64,000 nucleotides of DNA, taken from Liquidambar formosana. Its lineage: Eukaryota; Streptophyta; Magnoliopsida; Saxifragales; Altingiaceae. The position numbers and the translations under genes were made by a program. The notes below the pieces were generated by a model. That model had not been told where the DNA came from. It ran no database searches and saw only the letters and a list, made by a program, of their open reading frames with translations. Shown here in pieces: positions 51,015 to 62,276 of this stretch (within the stretch, counting starts at the first letter, position 1; the number at the start of each line of letters is the position of its first letter). The DNA lies in contig CM077828.1 in NCBI GenBank assembly GCA_039720395.1, positions 15,121,764 through 15,185,763 of the forward strand. Direction: 5' to 3'.

Positions 51015-52235
51015 TCCAATAGAATAAAAGCAAAAATAGGCCAATTAGGAATGGCCATGTGTTGAAAAATAAAGATAAACAAGTGCAAAAATGCATTGGC
51101 AGTTACTTCAATTCTTTCAAATTTCAGAATCTAAAAGAAGAGGTTTGTTAGGATTTAAAAAAATGTTCATTAGTGGTTTAAAATCCAATCAGAACTTGCC
51201 GCATGTCCCATTTAGCATTTAAAAATGAAAGAAACAAGCATTTTCTCTCTCATGGCAGTTACCTGGCAGCCTTCAAACAATTTCAAATCCTAAAAGAGAG
51301 CCAATAAAACATAGCCATGTGTCCAAATTGATTCAAACAAGTTTGAATAGTAAAATGAACCAATAAAAAGGAACACGTGTCCCATTTCAGCATTTAAAGG
51401 GAGGAAAAACAATTTTAATCCCTTTAGCAGTTACTCCTGCAGAAATTTCTCCAGGAGAGTTTTAATTAATATGAACTTAAACTCTTTCCAAGGATTCTAG
51501 GGCCAATAATCAATGACAAGTGGCCACGTTTTATTGGAGAAAACATGGGTAGTTATCTACTCCAAGAAGTTATTCTTCCCAGATACATCTCTTTCAATTC
51601 GGTTAGGAGAGATTCAATTGAGTTTAAATATACTAATAATTAAGCACACACGATGCGTGTGTGACACATCTTTTATGTTTCTACTACATTAGTGGAACTG
51701 TTATGTCCGTTTCCAACTTTTTAAACCGCATGTGTGTGTGAGAAAAAATTAAGAGGAAACAGGTTGTAATGGGTTTTTCAAAGTTGGTAAAATTACCAAA
51801 TTGTCTCTTAACTTCATTATCTTATAAAGTATTTTAGTATTTTCAAGTGCAGTCCAACCACAAAAGAACTTGGCTTTATATAGTAATAAAGATAGTTAAT
51901 CTTTAGAACCAATAAAATTTAGATATGTGTCCCATAACCATAACCAAATCATAAGGGGAGTTTATTTTTTGTATGGCAGTTATTTTTATTTGCAGGAATT
52001 TGGAATTAATTCAAAGTAGAAGTGCAGAGTTTCCTTAGAAAATGCAAACACACGGGGAGAAGGGGAGGAAGTTCAGCCAACAGTGCATATGTGGCATGAA
52101 ACCATTGGTTTGAAAGAAGGCAGGCAAGGATAACTGCTTCAAGGTAGTTATTTTGGTCTCCAAATTAATAGAAGAGGACCTACACCTGGCAACAGACCAT
52201 TGGAGGATTCAAAAGCAGCAATTATGAGCCAATGA
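51015..52235 (+). repeat. Degenerate CCAAT / G-box repeat array
   Basis: A CCAAT(A/C/T) box followed 10-20 bp later by a CACGTGTCCC-like core recurs at 51041, 51185, 51300, 51360, 51503, 51909 and 52076, with a last CCAAT at 52229. The spacing is irregular (60-400 bp). Between boxes other blocks recur: GCATTTAAA (51213, 51391) and GGCAGTTA (51109, 51255, 51427 as AGCAGTTA, 51976). The best core is ACACGTGTCCC at 51373. Single instances of the pair occur at 49695, outside the split hairpin. The array ends 5 bp before a TATAAATA box at 52240. Confidence 0.7.
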
Positions 52236-52239
52236 GTTC

Positions 52240-52247
52240 TATAAATA
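52240..52247 (+). promoter_or_regulatory. TATA box of an orphan promoter-like segment
   Basis: TATAAATA follows a CCAAT at 52229 and the G-box array. A CT-rich leader-like stretch follows (TTTCTCCTCCTCAAATCATC). No protein-coding frame follows on the + strand before the FKBP 3' end, so this could be a relic of an LTR or viral-type promoter or drive a non-coding RNA. The inference rests only on motif order. Confidence 0.3.
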
Positions 52248-53509
52248 CAAGACCCCTGGCTGAAAAAGTTTCTCCTCCTCAAATCATCAAATGCTCCTGC
52301 AGCAAATCTTCTTTACAGTTTTCCTTTAGTTTTTTTCAAGTATTGTATCTGTAGACTTTAAGATTAGGAGTAGAATTACTTTAAGATTAGACAGTAGCAT
52401 AACTCTTTCCCCCTTTTTCTTCTCCCTGTTCGAAGATTGACTTCAACAGAGTATTTCAATGTCTGCCCATGATAAAGTAATAGTTGTATTCTGTGATTTC
52501 TCCGAATATAATTAAATATTTCATTTACATGCAATTCCATTTATTTCACAGCAATAAAATTTAGGTTTCCTTGACACTTTAGTTGACGAAATTCTGTGAA
52601 AATCCTCTTAATTGAGGCAAATCGAACTAAAACAATCACCTGATCATTATTTGACTTTTTATAAGCTATATGTTGTTCTTTGAAAAGTTGGAGGTTAAAC
52701 TTTTATGATGCACCCCTCTTACATTGCAACATACCCAGTGCCTCGAAGGATTTGGAGATCAGTAAATTGGTCGAACACTAACTAATGCAAAAATAAGTAA
52801 CAACACATAAAGGAACTCCATATGCTACAAAAAATGTCTCATCCTTTTGTCTTCTTTCCTGAAATAAATCATAAGGAATGTGAGCTCGTGCACAGCCCAT
52901 TAAATAAAAAATGACTATTGTTCAAATGGAATCATGTAAATAAATATCAGTTTTAGATTACAACAATCCATTTGATGTTCCAAGGTTCATAGTCCAATTA
53001 ATATTGAGTTATACCACATTCAAATTGTCATACAAAGCATACATCTAATCATGCATCATACAAAGAATATATATATATATACTACCAATCCCGGTCAAGT
53101 AGGGACGTGTCCCGGTCAAGTAGGGACATGTCGATATAAATTATATTAGCACCATGCATTAGAGATTGTACGCCGTGCATTGACCCAATGTATCTTGTAA
53201 CCCAATAATGTATGGGGTACAACGCTCAATATGGGTACTGATATCACCATATCACCATATCATTACTTGGTTGCCATCCTATACACTAATGTACACCATA
53301 GAAATATCCATAAAACAATTTCATAATTAGCCAGAATGACCCAAACCTTTACCACTAAGAAATATACATCTCTAAGTTCCAACTCTATAGTTGTTTAGCA
53401 AGAATCAAAATTTCAAACCATGCATTCATTTTTTTCCATTCAAAATCACTTATATATGTATATAATTTTAATTATATTGCTCATAATGTGCTCGAATACA
53501 TTCAAAAAA
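52248..53509. other. Gene-free interval to the FKBP stop codon
   Basis: AT-rich, with an (AT)n tract near 53070 and a 23-bp direct repeat around GTCCCGGTCAAGTAGGGAC (53093-53130). The last 200-300 bp should be the FKBP 3' UTR. Confidence 0.5.
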
Positions 53510-56500
53510 TCAAGCCGGTGCAATCGAAACTCTGTCAACCTCAACGATGTACTCGAGAGTCGCAGCCGGCGGAATTTGCACACCTGAACCTAAATCTGCT
53601 CCCTTCTCCCCAAACCCCAAACTGGGAGGAATTATAACTCTCCTTTTACCTCCAGCCTTCATAGACCTCAACACATATTCTATCCCTTCACACATTCCCT
53701 TTGTGTATGGCCTTGAACCCATTACTAGAGCCAATGGCTTCATGTCCCTTCCAAATGTATCCATAAACACTTCCCCACTGCCTTCAACATTTCCCCTCAT
53801 ACTGATTACCACTAAGTCTCCTGTCCTTGGTGTAGCCCCACCCCCAACCCTCAACTCATAGTACCTGAAATTCCAAATGTATTATTACAAGTAATATCTT
53901 TGGTACAACATAAAAGTAAGAACATCTTAATATTAGAGTATACCTACTAAACTAGGAAACAATAGAATAGTGGGCTCAAACCCCAGACCTCTCCGTTAGA
54001 AGAGGACTTTATATAATTTGAGATTAAGAAGTTAAATCAGAGCTATAGTCTAACCTCTCAGTTTCAAAGTAAATCTCACCATCTTATAAGGGAGAGCTAG
54101 TCGATTGGCTCTTGTGGTTTACTGGGTGGGATTGTGGTGTGGATAGATTCTACAGTTTAGGGGTCCAAACCCCTCCAATGTAACCAGAGAGAGAGAGAGA
54201 GAAGAAGAAAAAGAAAAAAAAGAAAGAAAGAAAAGAGTAGTTTGAGCTAGCTTGAGAAAATGTACCTTATGCCATTAGGCAGCACTACCTCCTCTTCCTT
54301 CTCGACGTCTCTGTAGAAGACAAAAGAATCCAGTCACTGGCAGCATATTTATTTAGACCATGAAATGAACGAGTGTGACTATGGTGATTCCATTCAATAA
54401 ATGGGCCATGAATAAAGTTTATATATATATTTTTATGAGCAAACCGATAATATTCAAAACCAAAAGGAACAAGGGATACAAAAGAACTAGGGGAAAGACA
54501 ATCCAGGAAGAACACCAGAGAAAGACCCCACAATATGAACCAAAAAACCCCAAACCAAAAACAAATCCAAAGACGCCACTAAAAGAAAAGCAAACGAAAA
54601 AACACCCAAATAGAATATTGCCAAAACCCATAAAGAACTCGCCTGCCCACACCAACAATAGCAAGACAACACCCAAAAAGGCCAAACAGATCTAAGGGCC
54701 AAGACCACCAATCAAAGAGGAACGCATTGCGCAGCACACTAATCAAAACCACCAAGGGCCAAGCACAATCCAAGAAAAAATTGGGATGGAGACTACACCT
54801 CACTTCAACAAGCCAAAGAAAAGAAACACCAACAAAATGCAGCTCTGACAAAGAGACCAACGAAGTTTATATTTTGAATTAAGGTATATCTACTTTGGAC
54901 CTTTTGTTGATTTCAAATTTAATGATTTAGAGCAAAACAAAAGTGTTTCGATTTAAGTACCTTATTTTGTCCATCTTGAAGAAGTCTTAAATCTCTTTCT
55001 TTCAGAAAACTTCATTTACAACTCTTTATTTAAGGTGTCTTTTATCTTAAATCAATCAATTAACTGATAGGCTTCGTTCATCTTTAGTAAGAATTAGGAT
55101 ATCGATAGGCTTCATTCATCTTCATGAATTAGCATTAATTTACTTTTAAACGGTTTAGGGCTTGTTTGGGTATCCAATTTGAAATTAAACAATTCAAGAA
55201 AATTGACATAGTGTTGAAGGCATAAATCTTTCACCTTGAATTAGAATATTTTAAAATGTTATAGTCATCACTATAATTGATGTTATAGAATCAATTCTAC
55301 AAAATTCATAAAATGCCACTATTTTGAATTTTCACTTTTACTCATAATGATGACCAGCATTTCCTAGAATTTGTCAATTCAAGATGATGAATTGTGCCTC
55401 CAATACTGTGTAAATTTTTTTGAATTGTTTAATTTTGAATTGGACACCCAAACAAGCCCTTAGTGTTTAATTGCATTCTATTAAGTTACTTGGTTTAGGA
55501 GCCTATAAAAAGGCTTTTGGAAAGGTTGCAAAGAGCTAGTACAAGCTTCCATTTACCTGACACTCAATTTATAAAAAATAAAAATAAAAAACGGAAATGA
55601 ATTTGAATTTCGGACGGAAATGAATACATGGGTCCATTGAGAGAATTGCAACTCTTATGGATATTCAGCTTTGATATATGGACTTCATTGAATCCCGGAG
55701 ATAGCGCTGCCATTTATTTTCTAAATTGCACATGGAAGGAAGAGGCTTCAACCATCTTCAAAAAGCAATTACGTACACGCCTCAAAGCCTCGATTGACCT
55801 TAGGCTATGTTTGTTTGGTAGGAATGGATCATTCCAAACAACATGTTTGGATGAGGTAGTTAAATAGGAATGGAATCAAACATTAATAATGAATTCCGCA
55901 ATGTTTATTTCAATTTCATTCCAGATTATTTTGAGTATGGAATCAGATTCCATTCCAACCAAACAAACATGGCCTTAATTGAATTGTTTAATTTCCTCAT
56001 TTTTGTTGGCCAGAATTTATTAATCTATTTGGATTTAAATCATATTCAGCATTAACCACAGCAGTGCAGCAGTATTAACAAGTTTGGGGAGACTTTCAAC
56101 TGTTTCATAGATTTCAAACCTTCTGGTATGTAAATGTGTATAGCAGGACTAATTCACACAATATGTTTCTTGGCATTTTTGTCAAAAAAAATAATTATAG
56201 AACTTTTTAGATTGCAAACCTTGTATTTGCTTCTTGTTGGGAAACTTCGAGGCGTGTTTTGATTTGTTCAGAGACTACGCCAACAGCAAGGAAGGCTGCC
56301 CATGCAAGGCCAGCACCGAGCCCAAACCGCCGGGTTAAGGTGGAAGCTATCCAGTCTGTGGAATCAGCAGTAGTGGTTGAAGTGGCTGCTTTAATGGGCT
56401 TTTGTTGTTGCACTTTGACTGAGACCGGAGCTGGTGGCTCAGATGAAGTTGTATTTAGAGGTGGAGATGGAGATTGTGGCTGGGAAGAGGGAGTTGGTGA

Positions 56501-56606
56501 AGTGGGAGGAGGAGGAGGAGGAGGAGTTTGTGAAGATGAAACAAATTGAGGAGTTCTTGTAAGTGAGGTGAGAGAGAAATGGTGGAGATCCAAAGAAGGT
56601 AGCCAT
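53510..56606 (-). CDS. FKBP17-2: Plastid FKBP17-type peptidyl-prolyl cis-trans isomerase, frame break near the start
   Basis: FKBP-type prolyl isomerase, predicted for the chloroplast thylakoid. Three exons on the - strand: 56220-56606 (approximate start), 54266-54310 and 53510-53864; phases of both junctions fit (ANTR|DVEKEEEVVLPNGIR|YYELRVGGGATP). A proline/serine-rich transit region is followed by TRRFGLGAGLAWAAFLAVG, a twin-arginine and hydrophobic stretch like a lumenal Tat signal. The FKBP domain fills the last 120 residues (GDLVVISMRGNV, DTFG, MKAGGKRRVIIPPSLGFG, IPPAATLEYIVEV), ending VDRVSIAPA. The long frame has no ATG: it opens after a stop, and its only nearby ATG (56604-56606, MATFFGSPPFLS) is one base out of frame. 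One extra base near 56570-56590 would explain this. It resembles At1g18170. Intron 1 holds a truncated LINE and two Tourist-like MITEs. Confidence 0.87.
54425..54862 (-). mobile_element. 5'-truncated LINE 3' end in the FKBP intron
   Basis: The 10-bp sequence AAGTTTATAT flanks the insert exactly (54415-54424 and 54863-54872). Read on the - strand the insert is T-rich, ends in an A/T-rich tail (CATAAAAATATATAT), and looks like the 3' region of the LINE class seen at 59041-60230. No full domain is left. Inserted in the sense orientation of FKBP. Confidence 0.82.
55158..55459. mobile_element. Tourist-like (PIF/Harbinger) MITE, intact
   Basis: 302 bp with TTA on both sides (55155-55157 and 55460-55462). 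The ends are GGGCTTGTTTGGGTATCCAA and (reverse) GGGCTTGTTTGGGTGTCCAA; pairing goes on through AATTAAACAATTCAA. A related element lies at 10825-11300, and a left-end fragment lies near 16476-16560. Confidence 0.88.
55803..55974. mobile_element. Tourist-like MITE, 172 bp
   Basis: The ends GGCTATGTTTGTTTGG and CCAAACAAACATGGCC are inverted repeats with TTA directly outside each (55800-55802 and 55975-55977). The arms continue with TAGGAATGGA against CATTCC. A second small Harbinger-type family in the same intron. Confidence 0.85.
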
Positions 56607-58019
56607 TTTTTAGGATAGAATGTTGGTTTAGGAAATTAGGATACAGGAGAGGAACAAGTCTCTACTTTCTAATGTCATTGCACCAAGTAGAGGTTGGTCC
56701 CAACCTTATCCTTTCATATGATAGGATTTAAATGGTTGGGCCTTTTGTGGGGGGATGTTTGGTTGCAGGGGAAAGGGGAATCCTGGAAAAACATAACCTC
56801 CTCATCCATAATAAATCCTGAACATCTCTTTCTTTTTGAAATGGAATCCCAACAGATAGATGCATGATACCTTTCAGCAAGTGCAATAGCTTTGTTGCTG
56901 CCAAAAATGCCTATGGTGGGTGTAATAAGAATACATATGACAGGAGTTAAACTTGCTCCTGTGTATTGTCGAATTGTGCTATCCATGATAAGTGCTTGAC
57001 CAACAATCTTCTGCAAGGGCAGGCCTTGGGATATGTCATGCACAAAAATTAGAGTGAGTGAAAAAAATATCCAAACCATGTTCTTCAGCTACTCTGAATT
57101 TCAGTGGAGCTTTTCATTGATGAATTAGTGTCCGGATTGCTATAGATTCACTCGACATTGTGATAAATTACGATTATGAGCTCTAAGAGAGATGAATTAT
57201 GATTATGAGCTCTGAGAGAGAGAGAGAGAGAGAGAGAGAGCTCATAATTGTAACTTATCTCTCTCAGAGCTCATAATCGTAATTTATCAACATTGTGAGA
57301 GAGAGAGAGATTTTCATTTATAGTTCAAATTATCCAATGCATATCATTCATCAAATTCACCGAAGTCCCAAATTATGCGTATCATTCATCAAATTCACCA
57401 GTCCCAAATTTAAATTACGATTATGAGCTCTCAGAGAGAGTCCCAAATTTAAATTACGATTATGAGCTCTCAGTGAGAGAGAGAGAGAGGGAGAGAGAGA
57501 GAGAGAGAGAGAATGGGGTAAAATTTTCATTTATAGTTCAAATTATCCAATGCATATCATTCATCAAATTCACCAGAGTCCCAAATTTGGATAATCTGCT
57601 TTTTCTCCTCAGTCCTATAATCAATTGCTTCCTTCTCCCATGGTAACTAACCAGGGGATAAAATGATTTTCTTACTGTATTCCCTCTTTATTCACACCAC
57701 CTGAAACTAACTTGAAGACAACTCGTAAATACAAAAAACTTAGACCTTGATTACAACAAATTCAAATGAATATTTTACAAACAAATACACAACATTGAGA
57801 AATGGCTGCACCACTAAGAATAGAAAAAGAGAGAAGAAATGGGGAAAAAGAATCACAATCATTCCAAATTGAAGTATATGTTGGGTTGAACTCCAATCAA
57901 TCTCTTTCTTACACTTGTCTCAATCGCTTTCTTACAATTGTCCCATATGATCAAGGACTTCGCCTCCATTTTTTGCCACTCCAAGAGCAGAGATTCAATT
58001 TGGTTTGAAACTGCCTTAC
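56607..58019. other. Interval between FKBP start and kinase stop
   Basis: It should hold the FKBP promoter and the kinase 3' UTR, both on the - strand. A 121-codon frame on the - strand at 56714-57079 starts with ATG but matches no family I recognise. It could be a chance frame or a small unknown gene. The GA-repeat complex at 57130-57590 fills the middle. Confidence 0.45.
57130..57590. repeat. Scrambled GA-microsatellite complex with direct and inverted copies
   Basis: The block AAATTACGATTATGAGCTCT is present four to five times near 57160-57480, once inverted at 57241-57290, each time next to a (GA)n tract. A 55-bp block (TTTTCATTTATAGTTCAAAT followed by TATCCAATGCATATCATT) is duplicated at 57312 and 57521. 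The inverted copies around 57190-57290 would fold into a hairpin with GAGCTC near its loop. Confidence 0.9.
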
Positions 58020-61000
58020 TCAGCCTGCCGAGTCTTCTGTAGCCCGTGAAGGTTGACCCTTCTCATGGCTGCTGCTTATTGATGCACTAGGTCTAGGCAC
58101 TTGTGAACTGGTTATAGGCTTCTGTAATGGCTTTAAAGCAGCCATAATCTCAGCAAATGTAGGCCTCATTTTTGGATCTCTACAATGACAATTGGGTCAA
58201 ACGTTAGCAGTCTATCTATTTGCCTTACTGCACATACAAATGAATCTACAAATATGTTTCTTACACTTTACCAGAACACATTTACAAGCACAGGCATGGA
58301 ATTCATCTTATATTTCACACGATACATTTTAGGTACTAGTGTTCTCAATCCTATTATGAGGGACAGATTAAATATCATATTGCCCATGGAAAGCAGAGCT
58401 GGGTGGCTAAAACTAGGGGTGCACTTTCAAATAAAATCCTTCACCAATGCAGACCGATCAAACTTGAGGGAAGAGTTTTTAGAAGAAATAAAAAGAAAAT
58501 GTGCTCCAAAGAAGTAAGTGAGAACTTGCATAAACAAAGCATTAACGAAGCCAAGGTCCTACATTCTCATCCTGTGTAAGGCTCGTCCTGTGAATGGATC
58601 CAAACTAGCTCAACACATTAAAGAGGAACATTTTGAAAAGATAGCCAGATTGTAGCAGTCAAGCCATTAACTCAGCCCTGATGGTAAAGTCAACCTGTGA
58701 GCTCTAAGCCAATATGAACCAATGAAAACAGACAAGTTGACCGTTAAAGTAGTGTAAACTGGTAGTTTAATCAACAGTTTTGCTGTTTCAGGGTCTTTTG
58801 GAAACTCAATGACTCTTTCATCATCTCATGTTTAGTGTCGATCCTAGTTGAACTTGCAGTCAAACCTCTTTAAACCTTCCTGGTCCCCTCACCACCTTCG
58901 GTTCGGTTTTAAAAAAATTGCTTAGGAGTGTGAGCTATAAGTTCAAGCCTAAGAGCTCGTTTTTGAGCTTGGAATAAGTCAAGGTCATTTCAGAGTGCAA
59001 GCTATAAGTTCAAGCCTAAAAGCTCCTTTTTTTTTAAATTTTATTATTATTATTTTTTTTATAATAAACAATTGTATTAATCAAAAGAAGGAATACAAAT
59101 TGGACAAGGAGTCCAACCAGGAAACCCAACAACCCAGCACAAACAGCAAAATAAAGGGCATCGCAAAAAACCAAAAGCCCTCACAGCATGAAAAGGGCAA
59201 AGCAAACAGAACTCAAAAGCCCCATCAGCAAACACAAAAACCAACAAAAAGATCAAACTGAAGGGGGAAAAAAGTGACTCCCAGAAGCTCAGCACTTATC
59301 AGCCTTCGAAGCACAAATCTCTCTCCAATTCCTCACTATCAAAAAAAGGGGAATACCATCAAAAGATTTGTCCACCGAAGCCCACAAGGAAGCAAAAAAA
59401 CAAATCCTATCCCAAATGCCATCCATCTCCTCATGCAAGTCCTCAAAAATTCTTGCATTCCTCTCTAACCATATAACCCACAAAACAGCCAAAACCACAC
59501 TACTCCACAGAACCTTAGCCCTCTTTGAACAGCCAAAACCTCTAAAATCCACTTCAAACAGGCCAGCAATATGCTCCAGTCTAATCCCAGTATAAATCAG
59601 CAAGAACAAAGAGCCGCTGCCAAAGCTTTAAAGTAAACTCATAGTGAAGAAAGAGATGATCCACAGTTTCCCCCTTCATCTTACAAAGAACACACCACTG
59701 TGGGGAAAGACAAAAAGAAGGTCTCTTTCTCTGAACCCGATCATTAGTAGTGGTTCTCTGATGGGCATGCAGACCAAGCCAAAATTTTAACCTTCAAAGG
59801 AACCTTAGCTTTCCAAATCATTCTAGCAGGATAAAAAATGGGAACCGATAAATCCTCTCTCAAAGAGTCAAAGAAAGACTTAGAAGAAAACACCCCAGAA
59901 GAATGGCTAATCCACACTCTTCTATCAGATCCAGAAGGAGCCAACAAAACATTTTGAATAATGGCTAAAAGATAAACAACCTCCTCAGCCTCTCTACCAT
60001 TAAGATTACGAGAGAAAGAAAAATTTCAATTCAAAGAACTAGAATCCACAATAGCCAAATCAGCAATGACACTATCTCTAGCCCAAGAAAGGTGATATAA
60101 GCGAGGAAACAAAGAAGATAAAGGTCTCTCTCCAACCCACACATCCTCCCAAAAATGAATGCGGGCTCCATTATGAACAAGAAGTTTAATATGGTTCAAG
60201 AAACAAGGAAGACCTAGAGAAATAAATTTCCATGGGCTCAGTTGGATACTGTAAGAAAATGTTTAATGTAATATATTATGCAGTATAATTTGGACAGAAA
60301 TTACTGATCAGATTCATTTGGAGCCAAAGGAAAAACATTTTTGATAAGTGACATGCTATGAAGCATGGACACTAACATGCAACACAGTTACAAGACAACA
60401 CAAACACGCTGACACAACAAATCCTCAAAATCTAGGATACGAACACAGCGGGGATACAACGTTAATAAAATATTTATTTATTTTTATATAATTAGATAAC
60501 ATCATGTAGCATCACATCCATCATTCAAATTGCATCCTTTGTATCATTTTTTGAAACCCTTGTGGATTTATTCATTTATAAAATAGGACAAAGAGGAAAA
60601 GGAAGAAGAAAAGGAAGGATAACAGAGAGGTGTCGTCTTGGAGGAGTGTCTGACACTACCACGGCACCTCTAGGTAAGTGTCCATGCTTCTTAGGTGACA
60701 AGTCATCAAGACAGGCTTTACAGAAGTAGAAATTACATATTGTGCATTTGTTTGTGTGTGTGTGTGATGTGTGTGTGTGTGTGTGTTTGTGTGTGCGTGT
60801 GTGTGTGTGAGGGAGAGAGAGAGAGGCACATTCTTCACTCTCCTTCCTCTCCTTCTTATTCTTCTTCTCCTTACCAAACTCCTCCTTTCACAAGAAAAAT
60901 TAACCTGTCCAGATCCTTCTCAACTACATAGCTATACACCTATATGTTGACTTACTTCCAAGTCTGGCTTTATTCAGGAGCTGAAATGTGTAAAATACCC

Positions 61001-62026
61001 ACACTGGAGGTGTTGCCTGACCATTAAAGAGCCAAAAATGACTAAAATCCACTTCTACATTATCCAGAAACTTCCTTAACTTCTGAAATTACCAAATTAC
61101 CTCCACTAATAAGAAGGTATTTTGCTCATATAGGTAAGCTGGAATGCCAACCCTGAAAGGTTGGGATTGGGATTTGTTCAGGTAAATCAATTCTAAATCC
61201 TCTATTGATCAGAAGGGACCACCACACATGTCAAAGTTTGGAATATCTGGGTCTTAAAGCTTACAAAGCCTTTGAAAGAAAATTAATAGGGGCCTGGGAC
61301 TCTGGGCATAATTTGTATTAGTTCAGTGTTACGTTGTTGAAAATAGATATATGAAGGAAAAGGGAAACAAAATGATGGAGAAGTTGATAAATATCTAAAG
61401 CTGATACAAATAAATTTCATAAATGAAGAAGAGAACCCATGAAGAAACAATGGGACATTTGATTTTTGCTGAATATCCTGCGGAACTGACAGTTCATAAT
61501 CAAAAAATAGAAGACTACCATAACCAAAAAAGTTGATGATAGCTCGAGTTTAAGGTAAGTTAAGCAGGAACATTAGCAGCATTGGATGTTTGGAGCAATA
61601 AATTTTGAAATAAGCAACAAGTTAAAAAAAAAAATCATCAGGCACATTCTAAATAGTGTGCACTGAAGGCAAAAACTCAAAATATACTCACGTTTGCCAA
61701 CATCTCCTAATAATATCTGCAATGACAGGATCCATGTCATCTGGAATGTCAAGACGGCGATGTTGAAACCCAACAGCACCAACAACTTGCATTGGGTTCA
61801 TTCCCCCCCATGGTTGTTGCAACGTTGAGAGTTCCCATAATATGACCCCAAAGCTAAAAACATCACACCTGCATACCATTTTTCATCCAAGTATCATCCA
61901 AAGTCAATGACAGATCCAAAATAACAATAATAATAATGACATTGACTGTTATATATTAACAAGGAAAAATAAGTACTTTTCATCTGAAGGTTCATTTCTT
62001 AGAACTTCGGGAGCCATCCACTCAGC
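58020..62026 (-). CDS. Raf-like MAPKKK, SIS8/MAPKKK7 type, 3' end only
   Basis: C-terminal part of a plant Raf-like (EDR1/CTR1 group) protein kinase. Three exons on the - strand: 61977-62026, 61692-61868 and 58020-58179, with matching phases and GT-AG introns. They give [17 protein letters not shown] (subdomain VIII), [20 protein letters not shown] (IX), [40 protein letters not shown] (XI) and a short tail with [18 protein letters not shown] and a stop. The invariant APE, D of DVFSFG and R of RPTF are present. The catalytic loop, DFG and N-terminal EDR1 domain lie beyond the right edge; no further exon was found up to 64000, so the next intron is at least 2 kb. It closely resembles Arabidopsis SIS8 (At1g73660) and At1g18160 from memory. 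The last intron (3.5 kb) contains a LINE. Confidence 0.93.
58925..59031. repeat. Direct repeat next to the LINE tail
   Basis: GCTATAAGTTCAAGCCTAA followed by (G/A)AGCTC occurs at 58933 and 58999, 66 bp apart. The second copy abuts the LINE tail. Confidence 0.8.
59041..60230 (-). mobile_element. LINE 3' half in the last kinase intron
   Basis: On the - strand a decayed zf-RVT region ([36 protein letters not shown], then a [13 protein letters not shown] stretch in a shifted frame) is followed by [20 protein letters not shown] and the T-rich 3' region. The tail on the + strand is a T/A-rich run at 59031-59066. Several frameshifts and stops. No target duplication was found. The host gene is also on the - strand, so the copy is in sense. 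Confidence 0.8.
60752..60809 (+). repeat. (TG)n microsatellite
   Basis: Interrupted TG repeat of about 58 bp, followed by a (GA)n stretch, in the last kinase intron. Confidence 0.95.
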
Positions 62027-62245
62027 CTGAAGAGGGGTAATACATCAATATCTTGTTGCAAATGTTGCATTAAAGAAACATTAATACTAACAAAATGATA
62101 ACAAGGGAGAAAAAATTAATTGCAAGAAATACATCAACATTAATGGGATTATAGACGACTGCAACATTCATAAAAAGGAAATATAACAAAATCATTGAAA
62201 CATGCATGTAATGATTTATAACTCAACTGCAATGCACATGCCCCA

Positions 62246-62276
<31 letters not shown>

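Noticed and set aside
54088..54230. Possible SINE (GGGTCCAAACCCCTCC as B-box, GA-rich end)
   Set aside because: The B-box does not match GGTTCGA well, the tail is a GA microsatellite, and no target duplication was found.
54375..54860. Open frames on both strands (hydrophobic on -, Lys/Pro-rich on +)
   Set aside because: They fall inside the truncated LINE, which is T-rich on the - strand; no domain.
60652..60931. Open frames over the (TG)n tract
   Set aside because: Their residues are His/Thr or Val/Cys repeats encoded by the microsatellite.
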